Source: Mycobacterium adipatum (GTDB lineage Bacteria > Actinomycetota > Actinomycetes > Mycobacteriales > Mycobacteriaceae). Taken from it: 64,000 nt of DNA. Both the position numbers and the translations under genes were made by a program. The notes below the pieces were generated by a model. That model had not been told where the DNA came from. It was given only the letters and a program-made list of their open reading frames with translations, and did no database searches. The DNA is taken from assembly GCF_001644575.1 (NCBI RefSeq), contig NZ_CP015596.1, positions 2,542,001 through 2,606,000 on the forward strand, in the 5' to 3' direction. The stretch's first letter is position 1. Each line of letters opens with the position of its first letter. Shown here in pieces: positions 37,379 through 49,000 of the stretch.

Positions 37379-40021
37379 GTGACCGACAGCCCGCGTGACC
37401 GTGCCGATGCCCTGCCCAAGTCCTGGGAGCCGGGTGCGGTAGAGAGCGAGCTGTATCAGGGCTGGGTGGACGCCGGGTACTTCACCGCCGATCCCGCCAG
37501 CGACAAACCGGCCTACTCGATCGTGCTGCCGCCGCCGAATGTGACCGGCAGTCTGCACATGGGGCATGCGCTCGATCACACCCTGATGGACGCGCTGACC
37601 CGGCGCCGCCGAATGCAGGGCTACGAGGTGTTGTGGCTGCCCGGCATGGACCATGCCGGTATCGCCACCCAGTCCGTGGTGGAGAAGCAACTCGCGGTTG
37701 ACGGCAAGAGCAAAGAGGACTTCGGGCGCGAACTGTTCATCGACAAGGTCTGGGACTGGAAGCGTGAGTCCGGTGGGACCATCGGCGCGCAGATGCGCCG
37801 GCTCGGCGACGGTGTGGACTGGAGCCGCGACCGGTTCACCATGGACGACGGACTGTCCCGCGCCGTGCGGACCATTTTCAAGCGGCTCTACGACGCCGGA
37901 CTGATCTACCAGGCCGAGCGACTGGTGAACTGGTCCCCGGTGCTGCAGACGGCCATCAGCGATCTCGAGGTCAAATACTCCGACGTCGAGGGTGAACTGG
38001 TGTCCTTCCGGTACGGCTCGATGAACGACGACGAGCCGCATCTGGTGGTGGCCACCACTCGGCTGGAGACGATGCTCGGGGACACCGCCATCGCGGTGCA
38101 CCCCGACGACGATCGCTACCGCGCCCTGGTCGGCCAGACGCTGGCGCACCCGTTCCTGGACCGGCAGATCATCGTGGTCGCGGATCAGCACGTCGACCCC
38201 GAATTCGGCACCGGTGCAGTGAAAGTGACACCCGCTCACGACCCGAACGACTTCGAGATCGGGATTCGGCACAACCTGCCGATGCCCTCGATCCTGGACA
38301 AGGCCGGCGCCATCACCGGCACCGGGACCCGCTTCGACGGGATGGACCGCTTCGAGGCCCGGGTCGCGGTGCGCGAGGCGCTGGCCGCCGAGGGGCGAAT
38401 CGTCGCCGAGAAGCGGCCGTACCTGCACAGCGTGGGGCACTCCGAACGCAGCGGCGAACCCATCGAGCCCCGGCTGAGTCTGCAGTGGTGGGTCAACGTC
38501 GAGTCGATGGCCAAGGCCGCCGGCGACGCCGTTCGCAACGGCGACACCGTGATCCACCCCGCCAGCCTGGAGCCGCGCTGGTTCGCCTGGGTGGACAACA
38601 TGCATGACTGGTGCATCTCGCGGCAGCTCTGGTGGGGTCATCGCATCCCGATCTGGCACGGGCCCGACGGGCAGCAGGTGTGTCTCGGTCCGGACGAGAC
38701 TGCGCCCGAGGGTTGGGAGCAGGATCCCGACGTGCTGGACACCTGGTTCTCTTCGGCGCTGTGGCCGTTCTCCACGATGGGCTGGCCGGATCGCACTCCC
38801 GATCTCGAAAAGTTCTACCCGACAAGTGTTCTCGTCACGGGCTACGACATCCTGTTCTTCTGGGTGGCGCGCATGATGATGTTCGGGACCTTCGTCGCCG
38901 GCGATGACGTCATTCCCGAGGGGGCCGTCCCGTTCGAGAACGTCTTCCTGCACGGGCTGATCCGCGACGAGTTCGGCCGCAAGATGAGCAAGTCGAAGGG
39001 CAACGGCATCGACCCGCTGGACTGGGTGGAGAAGTTCGGCGCCGACGCACTGCGCTTCACCCTGGCGCGCGGGGCCAGCCCCGGTGGTGACCTGTCGATC
39101 GGCGAGGATCACGCCCGGGCCTCGCGCAACTTCGCCACCAAGATCTTCAACGCCACCAAGTTCGCGTTGATGAACGGTGCGCAGCTGGCTCCGCTGCCGG
39201 CTCTGGCGGAGCTCACCGACGCCGATCGCTGGATCCTGGGCCGGTTGGAAGAGGTTCGCGCCGAAGCCGATTCGGCCATGGAGAGCTATGAGTTCAGCCG
39301 CGCCTGTGAGGCGATCTACCACTTCGCCTGGGACGAGTTCTGCGACTGGTACCTGGAATTGGCGAAGGTGCAGTTCGGCCAGTCCGAACACGCCGCGCAC
39401 ACGGCGGTCGTGCTGGCCACCGTGCTGGACAATCTGCTCAAGCTGTTGCATCCGGTGATGCCGTTCGTCACCGAGACGCTGTGGACAACGCTGACCGGCG
39501 CAGAGTCCTTGGTCATCGCCGATTGGCCGTCGCCATCGGGCATCCCGGTGGATTCTGTTGCGAACCAACGCATCACCGATATGCAGAAGCTCATCACCGA
39601 GGTCCGGCGCTTCCGTAGCGATCAGGGCCTCAACGATCGGCAGCGGGTTCCGGCAAAGGTGGTCGGTATCGACGCCGCCGGGCTGGACGCCCAGCTGCCC
39701 GCGATCGCCGCGCTGGCCTGGCTCACCGAGCCCGCGGACGGGTTCACCCCGTCGGCGGCTGTCGAGGTGCGCCTGACCGGGGGCACCGTGCTCGTCGAAC
39801 TCGACACGTCGGGCACCGTCGACGTCGCCGCCGAACGCAAGCGGCTGGAGAAGGATCTGGCGGCCGCGCAGAAGGAACTTGCCCAGACCACAGGCAAGCT
39901 CGGTAACGAGGCCTTCCTGGCGAAGGCGCCGGAGGCCGTCGTCGACAAGATCAAGGCGCGCCAACAGCTGGCGGCCGAGGAGGTGGAGCGGATCACCGCC
40001 CGCCTGGGTGGCCTGTCGTGA
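37379..40021 (+). CDS. valS: Valyl-tRNA synthetase
   Basis: The product has 880 residues and charges tRNA-Val (EC 6.1.1.9). The class I signatures are HMGH at 60-63 (after PPPNVTGSL) and KMSKS at 535-539. The editing domain lies between them and a C-terminal coiled coil ([20 protein letters not shown]) closes the protein. The GTG start has no Shine-Dalgarno but has TAGAAT 6 bases upstream. folC begins 13 bases after the stop codon, in the conserved order. Confidence 0.96.
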   Translation: MTDSPRDRADALPKSWEPGAVESELYQGWVDAGYFTADPASDKPAYSIVLPPPNVTGSLHMGHALDHTLMDALTRRRRMQGYEVLWLPGMDHAGIATQSVVEKQLAVDGKSKEDFGRELFIDKVWDWKRESGGTIGAQMRRLGDGVDWSRDRFTMDDGLSRAVRTIFKRLYDAGLIYQAERLVNWSPVLQTAISDLEVKYSDVEGELVSFRYGSMNDDEPHLVVATTRLETMLGDTAIAVHPDDDRYRALVGQTLAHPFLDRQIIVVADQHVDPEFGTGAVKVTPAHDPNDFEIGIRHNLPMPSILDKAGAITGTGTRFDGMDRFEARVAVREALAAEGRIVAEKRPYLHSVGHSERSGEPIEPRLSLQWWVNVESMAKAAGDAVRNGDTVIHPASLEPRWFAWVDNMHDWCISRQLWWGHRIPIWHGPDGQQVCLGPDETAPEGWEQDPDVLDTWFSSALWPFSTMGWPDRTPDLEKFYPTSVLVTGYDILFFWVARMMMFGTFVAGDDVIPEGAVPFENVFLHGLIRDEFGRKMSKSKGNGIDPLDWVEKFGADALRFTLARGASPGGDLSIGEDHARASRNFATKIFNATKFALMNGAQLAPLPALAELTDADRWILGRLEEVRAEADSAMESYEFSRACEAIYHFAWDEFCDWYLELAKVQFGQSEHAAHTAVVLATVLDNLLKLLHPVMPFVTETLWTTLTGAESLVIADWPSPSGIPVDSVANQRITDMQKLITEVRRFRSDQGLNDRQRVPAKVVGIDAAGLDAQLPAIAALAWLTEPADGFTPSAAVEVRLTGGTVLVELDTSGTVDVAAERKRLEKDLAAAQKELAQTTGKLGNEAFLAKAPEAVVDKIKARQQLAAEEVERITARLGGLS

Positions 40022-40034
40022 AACCGGCGCGCAC

Positions 40035-41438
40035 ATGACCCAGCCCGCGCCGGACGAGATCGCCGCGCTGCTGCAGGTCGAGCATCTGCTCGACCAGCGT
40101 TGGCCGGAGACCAAGATCGAACCCAGCACTGCGCGGATCGCCGCGCTGCTGGAACTGCTGGGTTCACCGCAGCGCAACTACCCGGCGATCCACATCGCCG
40201 GCACCAACGGTAAGACCTCGGTGGCCCGCATCGTCGATGCGTTGCTCACCGCACTGCACCGGCGCACCGGGCGCACGGTCAGTCCGCACCTGCAGTCCGC
40301 GGTGGAGCGCATCTCCATCGACGGCAAGCCGGTCACCCCCGCCCAGTACGTCGAGACGTACCGGGAGATCGAACCGTTCGTCGAGATGGTGGACCGGCAG
40401 TCCGAAGCGGCCGGCGGCCCGCGGATGAGCAAGTTCGAGGTGCTCACCGCGATGGCCTTCGCCGCGTTCGCCGACGCTCCGATCGACGTGGCGGTGGTCG
40501 AGACCGGGTTGGGCGGTCGTTGGGATGCCACCAATGTGATCGGCGCGCCCGTCGCGGTGATCACCCCGATCGGGTTGGACCACACCGATTACCTCGGTGA
40601 CACGATCGCCGAGATCGCCGGCGAGAAGGCCGGCATCATCGTCAAACAGGAAGACGATCTGGTGCCGACCGACACGGTGGCGATCATCGGGAAGCAGCTT
40701 CCCGAAGCGATGGAGGTATTGCTGGCCGAGGCAGTGCGCGCCGATGCCGCAGTGGCGCGCGAGGATTCGGAGTTCGCGGTGCTGGAACGGCAGGTGGCCA
40801 TCGGTGGTCAGCTGCTGACCCTGCAAGGGCTCGGCGGGGTGTACCCGGAGATCTTCCTGCCGCTGCACGGTGAGCACCAAGCCCACAATGCCGTCCTGGC
40901 GTTGGCCGCGGTGGAGGCGTTCTTCGGGGCCGGTGCCGATCGACAGCTCGACGTCGACGCCGTGCGCGCCGGGTTCGCCGCGGCGAGCAGCCCGGGCCGG
41001 CTGGAACGGGTGCGCAGCGCACCGACGGTCTTCATCGACGCCGCGCACAACCCGGCGGGTGCCGCGGCGCTGGCCCAGGCCTTGGCCGATGAGTTCGACT
41101 TCCGCTACCTGGTCGGCGTGGTGTCGGTGATGGCCGACAAGGACGTCGACGGCATCCTCGCGGCCCTGGAACCGGCGTTCGACATGGTCGTGGTCACCGA
41201 CAACGGGTCGCCGCGGGCGCTCGATGTCGAGACGCTCGCCGCCCGCGCCGAGGAACGCTTCGGCCCGGAACGGGTGGTGGCGGCCGCGGCGCTGCCCGAT
41301 GCCATCGAGACGGCCACGGCGCTCGTCGAGGAGTCCGGCAACGACGGTGAAGGATATTCAGGGAGCGGCATGGTCATCACCGGTTCGGTCGTCACCGCGG
41401 GCGCTGCGCGCACTCTGTTCGGGCGGGAGCCGCAATGA
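40035..41438 (+). CDS. folC: Folylpolyglutamate synthase/dihydrofolate synthase
   Basis: The product has 467 residues. The Mur-ligase-type P-loop GTNGKTS is at residues 56-62, with [20 protein letters not shown] and DAAHNPAGA in the central and C-terminal domains. It adds glutamates to folates (EC 6.3.2.17) and in many bacteria also makes dihydrofolate (EC 6.3.2.12). The ATG at 40035 is 13 bases after valS. Its TGA overlaps the next ATG (ATGA). Confidence 0.94.
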   Translation: MTQPAPDEIAALLQVEHLLDQRWPETKIEPSTARIAALLELLGSPQRNYPAIHIAGTNGKTSVARIVDALLTALHRRTGRTVSPHLQSAVERISIDGKPVTPAQYVETYREIEPFVEMVDRQSEAAGGPRMSKFEVLTAMAFAAFADAPIDVAVVETGLGGRWDATNVIGAPVAVITPIGLDHTDYLGDTIAEIAGEKAGIIVKQEDDLVPTDTVAIIGKQLPEAMEVLLAEAVRADAAVAREDSEFAVLERQVAIGGQLLTLQGLGGVYPEIFLPLHGEHQAHNAVLALAAVEAFFGAGADRQLDVDAVRAGFAAASSPGRLERVRSAPTVFIDAAHNPAGAAALAQALADEFDFRYLVGVVSVMADKDVDGILAALEPAFDMVVVTDNGSPRALDVETLAARAEERFGPERVVAAAALPDAIETATALVEESGNDGEGYSGSGMVITGSVVTAGAARTLFGREPQ

Positions 41439-41842
41439 GTGCCGTGCCGCCGCCGCAACCGGGGGATCCATGGCGCAGTTTCCGCGGCATCATGGCCGCC
41501 GCCCTGATCCTGGAAGCCATCGTGGTGCTGCTCGCGCTTCCGGTCGTCTCCGCGGGGGAGGACGGGCTGACCGCGGTGAGCGGGACGTTCCTGATCGGTA
41601 TGGCGGTGGTGCTGGTGCTGATGTCCGGTGTCCAGGGCAGGCCGGGCATCATCTGGGTGAATCTCGGCATTCAGGCGGTGTTCGTCGTCGGCGCACTGAT
41701 CCACGGCGCCATCGGGTTCATCGGAGTGGTTTTTGCCGGGGTGTGGGCGCTGATGATCTACCTGCGCAGCGAGGTCAAGCGTCGCCAGGACCGCGGGCAA
41801 CTGCCGTTCCAGCAGTCCGGTCCGCCGCCCGAGAGGGACTGA
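41435..41842 (+). CDS. DUF4233 membrane protein
   Basis: The product has 135 residues with about four hydrophobic spans (for example [20 protein letters not shown] and [15 protein letters not shown]) and a Pro-rich tail. It occupies the position of Rv2446c between folC and ndk in mycobacteria. The function is unknown. ATGA overlap with folC indicates coupled translation. Confidence 0.87.
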   Translation: MSAVPPPQPGDPWRSFRGIMAAALILEAIVVLLALPVVSAGEDGLTAVSGTFLIGMAVVLVLMSGVQGRPGIIWVNLGIQAVFVVGALIHGAIGFIGVVFAGVWALMIYLRSEVKRRQDRGQLPFQQSGPPPERD

Positions 41843-41880
41843 TTCCGAGCCGCTCGTTACTGCCCGGTAGGCTGTGCGCC

Positions 41881-42300
41881 GTGACTGAGCGGACCCTGGT
41901 TTTGATCAAGCCTGACGGCGTACAGCGGCACCTGATCGGTGAGATCATCGGCCGGATCGAGCGCAAGGGGCTGACGTTTGCCGCTCTCGAACTCAAGGTC
42001 GTCTCCGAGGATCTGGCCCGCCGGCATTACGCCGAGCATGACGGCAAGCCGTTCTTCGGTTCGCTGCTCGAATTCATCACCTCCGGTCCGGTGGTGGCCG
42101 CGGTGGTCGAAGGTCCGCGCGCGATCGCCGCGTTCCGGCAGATCGCCGGCGGCACCGATCCGGTGGAGAAGGCAACCCCCGGCACCGTCCGCGGTGACCT
42201 GGCACTTGTCACCCAGGACAATCTGGTGCACGGCTCCGATTCGCCGGAGTCGGCGGCCCGCGAGATTGCCCTCTGGTTCCCGGAACTGACCGGCGCCTAG
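41881..42300 (+). CDS. ndk: Nucleoside diphosphate kinase
   Basis: The product has 139 residues and begins [20 protein letters not shown]. The active-site His is H117 in NLVHGSDS. It transfers the gamma phosphate of ATP to NDPs (EC 2.7.4.6). The GTG start has TAGGCT 7 bases upstream and no Shine-Dalgarno, so it is probably leaderless. Length is normal for the family. Confidence 0.96.
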   Translation: MTERTLVLIKPDGVQRHLIGEIIGRIERKGLTFAALELKVVSEDLARRHYAEHDGKPFFGSLLEFITSGPVVAAVVEGPRAIAAFRQIAGGTDPVEKATPGTVRGDLALVTQDNLVHGSDSPESAAREIALWFPELTGA

Positions 42301-42595
42301 CTCCCGGTTAGCACCGCTTCGTCAGATTCCGGCGCGCGGTGTGGGATACTTGTCCCGGGAGACCGTCGCCACAACAGGGGCGGTCACCCGGATGAAGACT
42401 TCGACGAGCGCGACCACCGCGTTAGCGGTGCGGCGCCACAACGTCCAGCCATCATTCAGCCAGGCGCCGAGTTCGTCCCTCGTGGACCGCTCGGGGCGAG
42501 ACCATAACAAGTTCGGGAGAAGCTCCCCGGACCCATAGCGGAAGCCCTCGCGTGGCCGCGTCATTACGACGCGCCCGGGGGCTTGAGGAGAATTT
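42301..42595 (+). other. Long 5' region of rne
   Basis: No gene is seen in these 295 bases. GGGATACTT near 42345 gives a TATACT-like -10 (GATACT). GACCG and CGGTC near 42360-42387 can pair, and further GC-rich hairpins follow. Long, structured leaders are typical of RNase E genes, whose product acts on its own message, so this is likely the rne promoter and untranslated leader. Confidence 0.5.
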
Positions 42596-45577
42596 GTGGC
42601 CGAAGATGCCCCTACCCAAGACCTGTCGGAAAGCACCCAGAGCAGCGAGGAACTGCCGGCGAAACTGAGAGTTCATTCGCTGGCCCGCGTGCTGGGCACC
42701 ACCAGCAAGCGCATCGTCGACGCTCTCGCCGAGCTGGACGGTCGGGCCCGCAGCCCGCACTCGACGGTCGAGCGGGCGCAAGCCGAACAGGTCCGCGAGG
42801 TGCTGAACGCCGAGGCCGCCGCGTCCGCGGTCGAGGTCCCGGTGACCGAGACGCCCGTCGAACCCGCCGCCGCCGACACCCCCGCCGAGGCGGAGACCGC
42901 TGTCGCACCCGTCGCCGTCGTGGAAGAGCCCGAATCCCGTCTGCTGCTGGAGGCGCCCCCCGCTGTGGAGGCGGCCCCGGACACCGCGCCGAGCGAGGCC
43001 GGCACCCAGCCGGCTCCCTACCTGCCGCTGTTCGTCGCGCCCCAGCCGGTGCCTGCCATCAAGGCGCGCCCCGTGCCCGCCGCCGACGAGACCGATGACA
43101 CCGACGACGATGACGACGACGCCGACGAGGCCGACGACACCGCCGGTGAGGACGACCAGTCGGACCGGCCCGCCGCGCGGCGCCGCCGCCGCGGCCGTCG
43201 GGGCCGCGGTCGTGGTCGCGGGGAGCAGAGCGCCGAGGACGGCGAGGAGTCCGAGGACGCGGATGCCGACACCGCCGAGCAGTCCGGTACCGAGGATTCC
43301 GAGGGCGACAACGAGAACGACGAGGCCGACTCCGAGGACGGCGATTCCGACGACACCGAGGACGGCGCGGGCTCGGAGGCGGGCAGCCGCCGTCGCCGCC
43401 GTCGCCGTCGTCGCAAGTCGGGTACCCCGGATTCCGACGAAGCCGTCGCCCCCGACGATCCGCCCAACACCGTCGTGCACGAGCGAGCGCCGCGGGAGAA
43501 GTCGGCCAAGGCCGGCCGCGACCCGGACGAGATCCAGGGCATCTCCGGGTCCACCCGGTTGGAGGCCAAGCGCCAGCGCCGCCGCGACGGCCGGGACGCC
43601 GGGCGCCGTCGACCGCCGATCCTGAGTGAGGCCGAATTCCTGGCCCGCCGGGAAGCGGTCGAGCGCACCATGATCGTGCGGGACAAGATCCGCACCGAAC
43701 CGCCGCACGAGGGCGCCCGCTACACCCAGATCGCGGTCCTCGAAGACGGCGTCGTGGTCGAGCATTTCGTGACGTCGGCGGGGTCGGCATCGCTGGTCGG
43801 CAACATCTACCTCGGCATCGTGCAGAACGTGCTGCCCTCGATGGAGGCCGCGTTCGTCGATATCGGCCGCGGCCGCAACGGTGTGCTCTACGCCGGCGAG
43901 GTCAACTGGGAAGCGGCCGGTCTCGGCGGCGCCCAGCGCAAGATCGAACAGGCACTCAAGCCCGGCGATTACGTCGTCGTGCAGGTCAGCAAGGACCCGG
44001 TCGGCCACAAGGGCGCCCGGCTCACCACGCAGGTCTCACTGGCCGGCCGCTACCTCGTGTACGTGCCGGGTGCGTCCTCGACCGGAATCAGCCGCAAGCT
44101 GCCCGACACCGAACGGCAGCGCCTCAAGGAGATCCTGCGCGAGGTTGTTCCGGCCGGTGCCGGCGTGATCATCCGGACCGCGTCCGAGGGCGTCAAGGAA
44201 GACGACATCCGCTCGGATGTGAACCGGCTGCAGGAGCGCTGGACACAGATCGAGGCCAACGCCGCCGAGGTCACCAAGAAGAAGGCCGGCGCCGCGATCG
44301 CGCTCTACGAAGAGCCCGACGTACTGGTCAAGGTGATCCGCGATCTGTTCAACGAGGACTTCACCGGCCTCATCGTGTCCGGCGACGACGCCTGGAACAC
44401 CATCAGCAACTACGTGAATGACGTTGCGCCGGAGCTTGTTCCGCGCCTGACGAAATACGAGCCGAGTGCTCCGGACGGCCCCGACGTGTTCGCCGTGCAC
44501 CGCATCGACGAACAGTTGGCCAAGGCGATGGACCGCAAGGTGTGGCTGCCCTCGGGTGGCACCCTGGTCATCGACCGCACCGAGGCGATGACCGTCGTCG
44601 ACGTCAACACCGGCAAGTTCACCGGTTCCGGCGGCAACCTCGAGCAGACGGTGACCAAGAACAATCTCGAAGCCGCCGAGGAGACGGTGCGCCAGCTGCG
44701 GTTGCGCGATATCGGCGGGATCATCGTCATCGACTTCATCGATATGGTGCTGGAGTCCAACCGCGACCTCGTGCTGCGGAGGCTGACCGAGGCGCTGGCC
44801 CGGGACCGCACCCGTCACCAGGTGTCCGAGGTGACCTCGCTCGGCCTGGTGCAGCTGACCCGCAAGAAGCTCGGCACCGGCCTGATCGAGGCCTTCTCCA
44901 CGACCTGCACGCACTGCGCGGGCCGCGGCATCCATCTGCACGCCGATCCGGTGGACTCCGCGGCACCGTCCGGGAACGGCGGCGGCCGCAAATCCGAGCC
45001 GGGCTCCGGCAACAGCCGACGCAGCAAGCGTGGCAAGAAGGCGGCCAAGACCGAAGAGGTGGTGGCCGACGACATCCAGATGGCCAAGGTGCCGGCGCAC
45101 GCGGCCGGTGAACACCCGATGTTCAAGGCCATGGCGGCCGGCCTACACGGATCCGAGGAGGACGTTCCCGACGAGGACGCACCCGCCGAGGAGTCGATCG
45201 TGGACGGCGCCGACACCGAGGACGCCGAGGACATCGAGGAAGCGACCTCCGACGCCGCTTTCGACGAGTCCGATGATGACGAGTCCGACGAGGATGACCT
45301 GGACCTCGATGACGACGATGACGAAGAGGACGACGACGAGATCGAGGTCCTCGACGACGACTCCGATGACGAGGACTCCGATGACGAGGTCTCCGATGAC
45401 GAGGACTCCGATGACGAGGACTCCGATGACGAGGACTCCGACGACGAGGACTCCGACGACGAGGACTCCGAGGACGAGGACGCCGAAGCGGTCACCTACC
45501 AGCCCCCGGTCGCGGCCCCCAGGGGCCGGGGTCGTCGGCGGGCGGCCGCCCGCCCGGCAGGCCCGCCGGCCGGCTGA
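42596..45577 (+). CDS. rne: Ribonuclease E
   Basis: The product has 993 residues. An N-terminal disordered acidic/basic region contains RRRRGRRGRGRGRGEQ, followed by the catalytic RNase E/G core at roughly 340-780. The core has an S1-like segment VDIGRGRNGVLYAGEV, the DVNTGKFTG and IGGIIVIDFIDM catalytic strands, and the zinc-link CTHCAGRG near 771. The C-terminus is highly acidic, with a DDEDS repeat encoded by eight 15-base units (45361-45480). GAGGAG precedes the GTG start. The enzyme starts mRNA decay and rRNA/tRNA processing. Confidence 0.94.
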   Translation: MAEDAPTQDLSESTQSSEELPAKLRVHSLARVLGTTSKRIVDALAELDGRARSPHSTVERAQAEQVREVLNAEAAASAVEVPVTETPVEPAAADTPAEAETAVAPVAVVEEPESRLLLEAPPAVEAAPDTAPSEAGTQPAPYLPLFVAPQPVPAIKARPVPAADETDDTDDDDDDADEADDTAGEDDQSDRPAARRRRRGRRGRGRGRGEQSAEDGEESEDADADTAEQSGTEDSEGDNENDEADSEDGDSDDTEDGAGSEAGSRRRRRRRRRKSGTPDSDEAVAPDDPPNTVVHERAPREKSAKAGRDPDEIQGISGSTRLEAKRQRRRDGRDAGRRRPPILSEAEFLARREAVERTMIVRDKIRTEPPHEGARYTQIAVLEDGVVVEHFVTSAGSASLVGNIYLGIVQNVLPSMEAAFVDIGRGRNGVLYAGEVNWEAAGLGGAQRKIEQALKPGDYVVVQVSKDPVGHKGARLTTQVSLAGRYLVYVPGASSTGISRKLPDTERQRLKEILREVVPAGAGVIIRTASEGVKEDDIRSDVNRLQERWTQIEANAAEVTKKKAGAAIALYEEPDVLVKVIRDLFNEDFTGLIVSGDDAWNTISNYVNDVAPELVPRLTKYEPSAPDGPDVFAVHRIDEQLAKAMDRKVWLPSGGTLVIDRTEAMTVVDVNTGKFTGSGGNLEQTVTKNNLEAAEETVRQLRLRDIGGIIVIDFIDMVLESNRDLVLRRLTEALARDRTRHQVSEVTSLGLVQLTRKKLGTGLIEAFSTTCTHCAGRGIHLHADPVDSAAPSGNGGGRKSEPGSGNSRRSKRGKKAAKTEEVVADDIQMAKVPAHAAGEHPMFKAMAAGLHGSEEDVPDEDAPAEESIVDGADTEDAEDIEEATSDAAFDESDDDESDEDDLDLDDDDDEEDDDEIEVLDDDSDDEDSDDEVSDDEDSDDEDSDDEDSDDEDSDDEDSEDEDAEAVTYQPPVAAPRGRGRRRAAARPAGPPAG
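45361..45480 (+). repeat. Eight tandem 15-base units inside rne
   Basis: The unit CTCCGATGACGAGGA recurs eight times with 1-2 base changes, encoding the pentapeptide SDDED. Exact periodicity in the coding strand points to slippage or unequal crossover, and copy number is likely to vary among strains. Confidence 0.85.
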
Positions 45578-45744
45578 GACGGGATCGAACAGGCGGTTTG
45601 ACCCTCTACCCGCTGGTCACGTACCCTTGACCAGTTGTCGCGGGGCTTGCAGCCGCAACTGCTGGCTCGGCCCGCACCCAAGACCCGCACGTGCATGATC
45701 CAATGTGCGCGCGCCCAGACGAACGAAGCAGAGGTAGATCCACG

Positions 45745-46068
45745 ATGGCAGCCGATAACGCCACGTACGCAGTCGTCAAGACTGGCGGCAAGCAGTACAA
45801 GGTCGCCGTCGGGGACGTTGTCAAGGTCGAGAAGATCGAGTCCGAGCCCGGCTCGTCGGTCTCTCTGCCGGTTGCCCTGGTCGTCAACGGCGCGACGGTG
45901 ACCACCGCCGCGGATGACCTGGCCAAGGTCGCCGTCACCGGCGAGATCCTGGAGCACACCAAGGGCCCCAAGATCCGCATCCACAAGTTCAAGAACAAGA
46001 CCGGCTATCACAAGCGCCAGGGTCACCGTCAGCAGCTGACGGTGCTCAAGGTCACCGGAATCAAGTAA
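45745..46068 (+). CDS. rplU: 50S ribosomal protein L21
   Basis: The product has 107 residues with [17 protein letters not shown] at the start and the signature [11 protein letters not shown] near the end. The frame runs further upstream to 45691, but ATG 45745 with GAGG about 10 bases before it gives the normal protein start. rpmA follows 18 bases later. Confidence 0.96.
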   Translation: MAADNATYAVVKTGGKQYKVAVGDVVKVEKIESEPGSSVSLPVALVVNGATVTTAADDLAKVAVTGEILEHTKGPKIRIHKFKNKTGYHKRQGHRQQLTVLKVTGIK

Positions 46069-46086
46069 GAACGGGAGCGAACAGAC

Positions 46087-46353
46087 ATGGCACATAAGAA
46101 GGGCGCTTCCAGCTCTCGCAACGGTCGCGATTCAGCCGCCCAGCGGCTCGGCGTCAAGCGTTTCGGCGGCCAGGTCGTCAAGGCCGGCGAGATCCTGGTC
46201 CGGCAGCGCGGCACCCACTTCCACCCAGGCGTCAACGTCGGTCGCGGTGGCGACGACACCCTGTTTGCCACGGCGCCGGGCGTCGTGGAATTCGGCGCCA
46301 AGCGCGGCCGCCGGACGGTCAACATCGTCCGACTCGTGCGCTCGGAAGCCTGA
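46087..46353 (+). CDS. rpmA: 50S ribosomal protein L27
   Basis: The product has 88 residues starting [20 protein letters not shown] with the L27 signature [19 protein letters not shown]. It is in the usual rplU-rpmA-obgE order. Confidence 0.97.
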   Translation: MAHKKGASSSRNGRDSAAQRLGVKRFGGQVVKAGEILVRQRGTHFHPGVNVGRGGDDTLFATAPGVVEFGAKRGRRTVNIVRLVRSEA

Positions 46354-46379
46354 TCACCCGAGGACTTTCTGCGAACGTG

Positions 46380-46424
46380 AAGCTGCTGCGGGTTCTCTGA
46401 AGAAACTCGCAGCAGCTTTCGTTT
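46380..46424 (+). terminator. Hairpin between rpmA and obgE
   Basis: AAGCTGCTGCG (46380-46390) pairs with CGCAGCAGCTT (46408-46418), followed by TCGTTTTCC. It may partly stop ribosomal-protein transcripts before obgE. Confidence 0.55.
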
Positions 46425-46442
46425 TCCGGAAGGACTTATCTC

Positions 46443-47891
46443 ATGCCCCGTTTCGTCGATCGCGTCGTCATCCACGCGCAGGCCGGCAACGGCGGTAACG
46501 GCTGTGCCTCGGTGCACCGCGAGAAGTTCAAGCCCCTCGGCGGGCCCGACGGCGGCAACGGCGGCCGCGGCGGCTCCATCGTCCTGGTGGTCGACCCGCA
46601 GGTGCACACACTGCTGGACTTCCACTTCCATCCGCACGTGGTCGCAGCGTCCGGTAAGCCGGGTGCGGGCAGCAACCGCGACGGCGCCATCGGTGCCGAT
46701 CTGGAGGTCAGGGTTCCCGACGGCACCGTGGTGCTCGACGAGGACGGCCGGATGATCGCCGACCTGGTGGGCGCGGGCACCCGGTTCGAGGCCGTGGCGG
46801 GTGGCCGCGGCGGGCTGGGCAACGCGGCGCTGGCCTCCCGGGCCCGCAAGGCTCCCGGCTTCGCCCTGCTCGGGGAGAAGGGCCAGGCCCGCGACCTGAC
46901 GCTGGAACTCAAGACCGTGGCCGACGTCGGCCTGGTCGGTTTCCCGTCGGCCGGCAAGTCTTCGCTGGTCTCCACGATCTCGGCGGCAAAACCCAAGATC
47001 GCCGACTATCCGTTCACCACCCTGGTGCCCAATCTGGGTGTGGTTTCGGCCGGCGATCACACCTTCACCGTCGCCGACGTGCCCGGCCTGATTCCCGGCG
47101 CCTCCGCCGGCCGCGGTCTGGGCCTGGACTTCCTGCGCCACCTGGAACGCTGCGCGGTGTTGGTGCATGTGGTGGACTGCGCCACCATGGAACCCGGCCG
47201 TGACCCGATCTCCGACATCGAAGCCTTGGAAGCCGAGTTGGCCGCCTATCAGCCCACGCTGCAGGGTGATTCGGCACTCGGTGATCTCGCCGACCGCCCC
47301 CGCGCGGTGGTGCTGAACAAGATTGACGTGCCCGACGCCCGCGAACTTGCCGAGTTCGTCCGTGACGAGGTCGCCGAGAAGTTCGGCTGGCCGGTGCTGG
47401 AGATCTCGACGGTCACCCGGGACGGTCTGCGGCCATTGATCTTTGCCTTGTGGGACATGGTCGCCGCCTACCGTGCCGCCCAGCCGGAGGTCGCTCCGCG
47501 CCGCCCCGTCATCCGCCCGATCGCGGTGGACGAGACCGGCTTCACCGTCACCCCGGACGGTGCGGGTGGTTTTGTGGTGCGGGGCACCCGACCGGAGCGC
47601 TGGATCGCCCAGACGGCCTTCGACAATGACGAGGCCGTCGGCTACCTCGGTGACCGGCTGGCCCGTCTCGGCGTCGAGGACGCACTGCTCAAGCAGGGCG
47701 CCAAGCCCGGCTGCGCGGTCACCATCGGCGACGTCACGTTCGACTGGGAACCGCAGACCCTGGCCGGGGTGGACACCCAGATGTCGGGCCGTGGAACCGA
47801 TCTGCGCCTGGAACAGACCGACCGCATCGGTGCGGCCGAACGTAAGGCGGCCCGCCGGGAGCGTCGTCTCCCCGACGTGGACGAGTCGTGA
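46443..47891 (+). CDS. obgE: Obg-family GTPase
   Basis: The product has 482 residues: the Gly-rich OBG fold at the N-terminus ([20 protein letters not shown]), then a G domain with P-loop GFPSAGKS (166-173) and NKID, and a C-terminal OCT domain ([19 protein letters not shown]). It binds the 50S subunit and links ribosome assembly to nutrient status. It starts at ATG 46443; its TGA overlaps the proB GTG. Confidence 0.96.
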   Translation: MPRFVDRVVIHAQAGNGGNGCASVHREKFKPLGGPDGGNGGRGGSIVLVVDPQVHTLLDFHFHPHVVAASGKPGAGSNRDGAIGADLEVRVPDGTVVLDEDGRMIADLVGAGTRFEAVAGGRGGLGNAALASRARKAPGFALLGEKGQARDLTLELKTVADVGLVGFPSAGKSSLVSTISAAKPKIADYPFTTLVPNLGVVSAGDHTFTVADVPGLIPGASAGRGLGLDFLRHLERCAVLVHVVDCATMEPGRDPISDIEALEAELAAYQPTLQGDSALGDLADRPRAVVLNKIDVPDARELAEFVRDEVAEKFGWPVLEISTVTRDGLRPLIFALWDMVAAYRAAQPEVAPRRPVIRPIAVDETGFTVTPDGAGGFVVRGTRPERWIAQTAFDNDEAVGYLGDRLARLGVEDALLKQGAKPGCAVTIGDVTFDWEPQTLAGVDTQMSGRGTDLRLEQTDRIGAAERKAARRERRLPDVDES

Positions 47892-49000
47892 GCCGGCACC
47901 GCGAGGCGGTCCGGACCGCGCGCAGTGTCGTCGTCAAGATCGGCACCACCGCGCTGACCACCCCCACCGGTGTGTTCGACGCGGGCAGGTTGGCCAGCCT
48001 CGTCGAGGCCATCGAGGGGCGGATGAAGGCCGGCTCCGATGTGGTGATCGTGTCCTCCGGGGCGATCGCCGCCGGGATCGAACCGCTGGGATTGAGCAGG
48101 CGCCCCACCGATCTGGCTACCAAACAGGCTGCCGCCAGTGTCGGGCAGGTGGCCTTGGTCAATGCGTGGAGCGCGGCGTTCGCACGTTACGAACGTACCG
48201 TCGGCCAGGTGCTGTTGACGGCACACGACATCGCGATGCGGGTACAGCACAACAACGCCCAGCGCACCTTGGACCGGTTGCGCGCCCTGCACGCCGTGGC
48301 GATCGTCAACGAGAACGACACGGTGGCCACCAACGAGATTCGCTTCGGTGACAACGACCGGCTCTCGGCGTTGGTGGCGCACCTGGTCGGCGCCGACGCG
48401 CTGGTGCTGCTGTCCGATATCGACGGTCTCTACGACGGTGACCCCCGCAAGGCCACCGCCGACAAACCCGCCCGGTTCATTCCCGAGGTGGCCGCCGACG
48501 GTGACCTCGACGGGGTGGTCGCCGGGCGGGGCAGCAGTCTGGGCACCGGCGGAATGGCGTCGAAGCTGTCCTCTGCCCTGCTCGCCGCGGACGCCGGCGT
48601 GCCGGTGCTGCTGGCCGCCGCCGCCGATGCCGCGTCCGCCCTCGCGGACGCGTCGGTGGGTACGGTCTTCGCCCCGCGCCCGGAACGCATGTCGGCACGG
48701 CGGTTCTGGGTCCGCTATGCGGCGGAGGCCAGCGGGGTCTTGACCTTGGACGACGGCGCGGTGAATGCGGTGGTCAGGGGACGGCGTTCGCTGCTGCCGG
48801 CCGGTATCACCGGGGTATCCGGCAAATTTCACGGCGACGATGTCGTCGAACTGCGCGGACCGGACGGGCAGACCGTGGCCCGCGGTGTGGTGGCCTACGA
48901 CGCGGTCGAACTGGCGGCCATGATCGGCCGCTCCACCCGCGATCTCCCCCCGGAACTGCGCCGCCCCGTCGTGCACGCCGACGATCTCGTCGCCACCTGA
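47888..49000 (+). CDS. proB: Glutamate 5-kinase
   Basis: The product has 370 residues. The amino-acid kinase domain begins [17 protein letters not shown] with [13 protein letters not shown], and a C-terminal PUA domain follows (about residues 275-365). It makes gamma-glutamyl phosphate, the first step of proline synthesis (EC 2.7.2.11). GTGA overlap with obgE shows cotranscription. The partner proA is 11 kb downstream, separated by an accessory block. Confidence 0.95.
   Translation: MSRHREAVRTARSVVVKIGTTALTTPTGVFDAGRLASLVEAIEGRMKAGSDVVIVSSGAIAAGIEPLGLSRRPTDLATKQAAASVGQVALVNAWSAAFARYERTVGQVLLTAHDIAMRVQHNNAQRTLDRLRALHAVAIVNENDTVATNEIRFGDNDRLSALVAHLVGADALVLLSDIDGLYDGDPRKATADKPARFIPEVAADGDLDGVVAGRGSSLGTGGMASKLSSALLAADAGVPVLLAAAADAASALADASVGTVFAPRPERMSARRFWVRYAAEASGVLTLDDGAVNAVVRGRRSLLPAGITGVSGKFHGDDVVELRGPDGQTVARGVVAYDAVELAAMIGRSTRDLPPELRRPVVHADDLVAT

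Noticed and set aside
37268..40177. A 969-codon frame on the minus strand
   Set aside because: It is antisense to valS, has no recognisable domain and no promoter or ribosome site.
42341..42538. 65-codon frame in the rne leader
   Set aside because: No Shine-Dalgarno and unusual composition; the stretch is better explained as a structured untranslated leader.
45361..45480. CRISPR-like or intergenic tandem repeat
   Set aside because: The 15-base units have no spacers and are in frame inside rne, coding for SDDED.
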